Source: Alkalibacillus almallahensis
GTDB taxonomy: Bacteria; Bacillota; Bacilli; Bacillales; Alkalibacillaceae
NCBI RefSeq assembly: GCF_011761495.1
Contig: NZ_JAASRU010000017.1
Span: 1 to 43,979, forward strand
Length of the DNA stretch: 43,979 nt
Direction of reading: 5' to 3'
Shown: positions 41,093 to 43,979 of the stretch, piece after piece
Layout: each line of letters begins with the position of its first letter
How positions within the stretch are numbered: the first letter of the stretch is position 1
Made by a program: the position numbers and the translations under genes
The notes under the pieces: model-generated
The model's input: the letters and a program-made list of their open reading frames with translations, nothing else
Told to the model about the DNA's origin: nothing
Database searches by the model: none

Positions 41093-42065
41093 GCAAATAC
41101 CAGGATTAGATGGCCTAGCGTTTCAAGATATTCCTGAACCTAATGTTGGTGTTAATGAAGTTAAAGTAAAAGTAAAGACTACTGGGTTAAATCGTCGTGA
41201 TGTATCTGTGACAGGACGTCGTCAAGAAGGTGCGAATCCACTTGTTCTTGGCTCTGATGGCGCTGGAGTCATTGAAGCGGTTGGCGCTGAGGTTAGCGGT
41301 TGGAAGCCAGGTGACGAAGTGATTATTAACCCTGGAATAGGATGGATACAAAATGATGACGCACCCCCTAAAGGGTTCCAAATAGTGGGTTTACCTGATG
41401 ATGGAACATTCGCTGAATATTATGTGGTGAATGAACAATATATTGAGCGTAAACCGACGTCATTAAATTGGGATGAAGCAGGCGTGATCGCTTTAGCAGG
41501 CTTAACAGCTTATCGAGCAGTGTTTACACGTGGCAATATACAGGCGGGAGATACAGTCTTGTTACCTGGAATTGGCAGTGGTGTTTTAACTTATGCTTTA
41601 AAGTTTCTAAAAGCGATTGGAGCTCGAGTGATTGTGACATCTCGCTCAGAAGCTAAATTAGAAACTGCTAAATCATTAGGGGCTGATCGAGGCGTCTTAA
41701 CAACAAGTGATTGGCAAGAAACGTTATCTGATGAGACGATTGATGTAGTTATTGAAAGTGTCGGAAGAGCAACCTTTCAGAAGTCGATTGAAGCTGTCAG
41801 ACGCGGTGGTACAATCGTGATGTTTGGTGCGACAACAGAAGACGTTGTTGAGTTTGATTTACGCCAGTTTTTCTATGGACAATATAATTTATTAGGCACG
41901 ACATTAGGAAGTGCTGAAGAACTGCAAGAGATGCTAGCTTTTGTAGACAAAAACGGGATCAAACCAGAGATTGATCAAATGTTTACTTTAGATCAATACG
42001 CGGAAGCATTTGAGTATTTACGAGATTCGAGTAACTTTGGCAAAGTTGGCTTTCGAATAGAATAA
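41073..42065 (+). CDS. Zinc-independent MDR-family oxidoreductase (quinone oxidoreductase-like)
   Basis: The 330-residue medium-chain dehydrogenase/reductase has the GroES-like N-terminal domain (LVLGSDGAGVIEAVGAEVSGWKPGDEVIINP) and a Rossmann domain with GDTVLLPGIGSGVLTYALKFLKAIGARVIVTS. The catalytic zinc Cys is replaced (TGLNRRDVSV) and the structural four-Cys lobe is missing, so it should be zinc-free, as in quinone oxidoreductases and YogA-like proteins. The substrate is unknown. GGAAAGGAG precedes the ATG, inside the preceding gene. The overlap suggests co-expression with the two zinc-ribbon proteins, though a functional tie is not obvious. Confidence 0.85.
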   Translation: MKAIVHEQIPGLDGLAFQDIPEPNVGVNEVKVKVKTTGLNRRDVSVTGRRQEGANPLVLGSDGAGVIEAVGAEVSGWKPGDEVIINPGIGWIQNDDAPPKGFQIVGLPDDGTFAEYYVVNEQYIERKPTSLNWDEAGVIALAGLTAYRAVFTRGNIQAGDTVLLPGIGSGVLTYALKFLKAIGARVIVTSRSEAKLETAKSLGADRGVLTTSDWQETLSDETIDVVIESVGRATFQKSIEAVRRGGTIVMFGATTEDVVEFDLRQFFYGQYNLLGTTLGSAEELQEMLAFVDKNGIKPEIDQMFTLDQYAEAFEYLRDSSNFGKVGFRIE

Positions 42066-42070
42066 GATTG

Positions 42071-42102
42071 AAAACGTTCGAGTATACTCGGACGTTTTTT
42101 AA
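42071..42102 (+). terminator. Intrinsic terminator behind the oxidoreductase gene
   Basis: AAAACGTTCGAGT pairs with ACTCGGACGTTTT (one mismatch) around two bases, followed by T residues. Confidence 0.85.
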
Positions 42103-42115
42103 TGGTCACTCCGTT

Positions 42116-42215
42116 AATTTATTAGATAATCTAAAGGATTTATTTAATAAATAGGAGAAGTTATTTAATTACTAGAGGGAGTAATTTCAAAACGAGATCG
42201 GATTATCTAATAAAT
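42116..42215. repeat. 21-bp periodic AT-palindrome array E (5 units)
   Basis: Cores are centred at about 42123, 42145, 42166, 42187 and 42208 (steps 22, 21, 21, 21). Examples are ATTTATTTAATAAAT, AGTTATTTAATTACT and GATTATCTAATAAAT. Spacers are 6-7 nt and purine-rich (AGGAGA, AGAGGG, AGATCG). It begins 15 nt after the terminator. Confidence 0.78.
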
Positions 42216-42266
42216 AAGTCGTGCGTGTTATAATAGGCTAAAATTGTTCTGTAGGAGGGTTCATGG

Positions 42267-43397
42267 ATGAAAATCACCCTATCACCAGATTCGTTTAAAG
42301 GTAGTTTATCGGCTCAACAAGTTTCTGATGTCATGTCGGAAGCGGTTCATTCGATTATGCCTAACGCGGATTGTGCTCAGTTGCCGATGGCTGATGGAGG
42401 AGAGGGGACGATTGATGCGTTAGTTCATGCGACAAAAGGTAAACGCGTCAATGTCTTAATTACAGGCCCGCTTGGTGAACGAATTAACACAGTAATGGGG
42501 TTTGATGGTTATACAAATGAGGCCATTCTTGAAGTTGCGAGTGTTTGTGGAATAGATCAAGTAGAAAAAAGTAATCGAAATCCTATGAATACGACATCTT
42601 ATGGACTTGGAGAATTGATGAAATATGCTCTAGATCAAGGCTATACCCAATTACTTATCGGCTTAGGAGGAAGTGTTGTAAACGACGGTGGAATTGGAAT
42701 GTTGACAGCATTAGGAGCCCGTTTTTATGATGCTGATGGCTATACACTTGAAGGCTATGGTCGTGATCTTCTCCTAGTTGATCAAGTGGATTTTTCAAAC
42801 CTAGATTCACGATTAAAGAAAAGTGAAATCCGAGTCGCTACAGATGTAGATAACCCTTTAACGGGGACTAATGGGGCAACTTATGTTTTTGGCCCGCAAA
42901 AAGGGGCTTCAAAATTAATGGTCCAACAACTTGATGATGCCATGCATTCATATAGTTCATTAGTCGAAGATGAAATCAAAGGTTCATTTCAATATCGGCC
43001 AGGAGCAGGTGCAGCAGGTGGTTTAGGTTTTGCCTTAATGGCAATAGGGGCTGAATTAAAGTCTGGAGCTTCATTAATTGCTTCGACGATAGGATTAGAA
43101 CAAGCCATTTCAACCAGTGAATTAGTGATAACAGGTGAAGGGAAGAGTGATGAACAAACATTATCTGGAAAAGCACCAAGCTATGTGGCACAACTCAGTC
43201 AACATCATCAAGTAATATGTGTACTCATTTCTGGAGCAATTGATGACCCAGAGGGAAAACTGCGAGATGGTTTTTCTGGTGTTTTTTCGACAATCCAGAA
43301 ACCAATGACTGAAGCGGATAGTATGGCAAATGTATCTGATTTACTCTATCATCAAACAGCAAATATCGTTCATTTCTATCAAAATTTCTCTAAATAG
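42267..43397 (+). CDS. glxK: Glycerate kinase
   Basis: The enzyme phosphorylates D-glycerate, usually to 2-phosphoglycerate. The 376-residue length and motifs fit the GlxK/GarK family: SPDSFKGSLSA, the DGGEGT signature at residues 43-48, LIGLGGSVVNDGGIGMLTALGARF, RPGAGAAGGLGFAL and TGEGKSDEQTLSGKAP. TAGGAGGGTT precedes the ATG. It stands alone between array E and the holin-like gene, with no other glyoxylate or sugar-acid genes nearby. Confidence 0.95.
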   Translation: MKITLSPDSFKGSLSAQQVSDVMSEAVHSIMPNADCAQLPMADGGEGTIDALVHATKGKRVNVLITGPLGERINTVMGFDGYTNEAILEVASVCGIDQVEKSNRNPMNTTSYGLGELMKYALDQGYTQLLIGLGGSVVNDGGIGMLTALGARFYDADGYTLEGYGRDLLLVDQVDFSNLDSRLKKSEIRVATDVDNPLTGTNGATYVFGPQKGASKLMVQQLDDAMHSYSSLVEDEIKGSFQYRPGAGAAGGLGFALMAIGAELKSGASLIASTIGLEQAISTSELVITGEGKSDEQTLSGKAPSYVAQLSQHHQVICVLISGAIDDPEGKLRDGFSGVFSTIQKPMTEADSMANVSDLLYHQTANIVHFYQNFSK

Positions 43398-43407
43398 ACG
43401 CTAACCG

Positions 43408-43484
43408 TTTCCATTCAACAAACGATTCATAGAGTGATGGTATAGCCTTCACTGGCATATAATGGGACAACTGTTGAATGGAAA
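43408..43484. promoter_or_regulatory. 13-bp inverted repeat enclosing a promoter-like TATAAT
   Basis: TTTCCATTCAACA (43408-43420) and TGTTGAATGGAAA (43472-43484) are perfect complements 51 nt apart. A TATAAT (43458-43463) lies in the loop, with a weak -35 17 nt upstream, and the right arm ends against the AAAGGAGGAG ribosome site of the holin-like gene. It could be a long-loop hairpin or a paired protein-binding site controlling that gene. Confidence 0.55.
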
Positions 43485-43497
43485 GGAGGAGCAGACC

Positions 43498-43749
43498 ATG
43501 GAAATTCTTGATTACGTGATGGACGAGGCGTTTGTTTTGATTCCTGTGTTGTGGATTTTAGGTAAAATGATTAAGCAGATGCAATTAATGCCGAATAGGT
43601 TTATTCCAATCACTTTATTAGGTATTAGTACGATTTTTACTACTGTTATGATGGGACTCTCCGTTGAAACATTTATTCAAGCCATACTCGTAACTGGTGC
43701 CGCTGTCTTCGGTCATCAGCTGTGGAAACAGTTTAACAATCATGATTAA
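43498..43749 (+). CDS. Holin-like small membrane protein (phage holin, Hol44/5_2 type)
   Basis: The 83-residue protein has three hydrophobic segments (VLIPVLWILGKMI, FIPITLLGISTIFTTVMMG, FIQAILVTGAAVFGHQLW) and an arrangement matching the Hol44/Phage_holin_5_2 family. Such proteins form membrane pores for endolysin release in phages, but stand-alone chromosomal copies in bacilli have unclear roles. No endolysin, tail or integrase gene is nearby, so it is not evidence for a prophage here. The ATG at 43498 follows AAAGGAGGAG; a longer in-frame reading from 43462 starts before that site. Confidence 0.7.
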   Translation: MEILDYVMDEAFVLIPVLWILGKMIKQMQLMPNRFIPITLLGISTIFTTVMMGLSVETFIQAILVTGAAVFGHQLWKQFNNHD

Positions 43750-43769
43750 CAGTCAAACTTAAGCTTAGA

Positions 43770-43847
43770 GTTTAACTAATAAATACCTCAGTTTTTTTAA
43801 ATAAAATGACGAGTTTTAGAAAAAGCTCATCCAATTATTTAATAACC
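43770..43847. repeat. 21-bp periodic AT-palindrome array F (4 units)
   Basis: Cores are centred at about 43777, 43798, 43819 and 43840 (steps of 21). They include GTTTAACTAATAAAT and AATTATTTAATAACC; the third (AGTTTTAGAAAAAGCT) is degenerate. The array lies between the holin-like gene and its terminator hairpin, unlike the others, which follow a terminator or a MITE. Confidence 0.6.
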
Positions 43848-43868
43848 CCGAGATCGTATAAAGAAAAA

Positions 43869-43891
43869 GAAGCTGACATGACGTCAGCTTC
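43869..43891 (+). terminator. Terminator hairpin cut off by the terminal repeat
   Basis: GAAGCTGAC (43869-43877) pairs with GTCAGCTTC (43883-43891). A-rich sequence precedes it, but the expected T-run is replaced by the start of the terminal repeat, as if the repeat had inserted into the T-tract. Confidence 0.65.
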
Positions 43892-43979
43892 AGGCTGTCG
43901 AGAAAGTCTCGGCAGCCTGATTTTTTTGCATAAACTTTAACAATTCACCGCGTTAATTTGATATAATAGAAGTATAATA
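43889..43979 (+). repeat. Terminal repeat, right copy (inverted copy at 5-95)
   Basis: Identical over 91 bases to the reverse complement of 5-95. It opens with a 13-bp hairpin (arms 43891-43903 and 43907-43919) and seven T residues (43921-43927), followed by an AT-rich promoter-like stretch with two TATAAT hexamers that runs off the window. No coding sequence is visible in the part present. Confidence 0.85.

Noticed and set aside
41073-42065. Zinc-dependent alcohol dehydrogenase
   Set aside because: The catalytic Cys/His ligands and the four-Cys structural zinc lobe are absent, so a zinc-free MDR assignment is better.
43498-43749. Prophage indicated by the holin-like gene
   Set aside because: No endolysin, capsid, tail, integrase or terminase gene is nearby; the gene stands among housekeeping genes.

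Overview
The window is AT-rich chromosomal DNA of a spore-forming Firmicute of the family Bacillaceae. Protein sequences and gene order follow the Bacillus subtilis trpS/yjbC-spx-yjbE-mecA-coiA-pepF-yjbH-yjbI-yjbK-relQ-nadK-yjbO block, then fabI-cotO-cotZ and yjcF-yjcG-yjcH. Spore coat genes (cotO, cotZ) with sigma-K-like promoters, a tryptophan T-box, two TPP riboswitches and a FapR-type operator fit this placement. I do not assign a genus. Comparisons with B. subtilis are from memory.

Layout. 1-1.5 kb: trpS on the minus strand under a T-box leader. 1.6-2.8 kb: a secreted putative glycoside hydrolase. 3.2-9.5 kb: yjbC, spxA, a TerC-family gene, mecA, cls, coiA. 9.6-16.2 kb: pepF, a small membrane protein, spxH, a globin, a CYTH protein, relQ, nadK and a pseudouridine synthase. 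16.2-18.3 kb: a RodA/FtsW-type protein and fabI. 18.6-20.9 kb: coat genes, two small unknown genes and two copies of a 208-bp non-autonomous transposable element in opposite orientation. 21-27.4 kb: metabolic and unknown genes, including a DUF421 membrane protein, YjcF/G/H, a YutG-type phosphatase, an aldo/keto reductase and a thiolase. 27.6-37 kb: a thiamin region in two convergent TPP-controlled operons. One (tenA-thiG-thiH-tenI-thiS-thiF-thiD-thiE) builds the thiazole, activates HMP and joins the halves; the other (thiY, a thiamine-binding protein, thiX, thiZ) imports pyrimidine precursors. thiC and thiO are absent here; thiH takes the place of thiO. 37.3-43.7 kb: an acyl-CoA ligase, two zinc-ribbon proteins with an oxidoreductase in one operon, glycerate kinase and a holin-like protein.

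Functional links: Spx, MecA and SpxH (adaptors for ClpC and ClpX) lie within 8.5 kb, so the redox-stress regulator and part of the machinery that degrades it are close together. TenA plus ThiXYZ suggest salvage of degraded thiamin.

Unexplained structure: six intergenic arrays of degenerate AT-rich palindromic 15-mers repeat with a strikingly constant 21-bp centre-to-centre period (about 32 units in all), mostly just behind terminators. Also, an identical 91-bp sequence lies at both ends of the window in inverted orientation, each time abutting an intrinsic terminator hairpin. This suggests that the contig ends inside a mobile or dispersed repeat.
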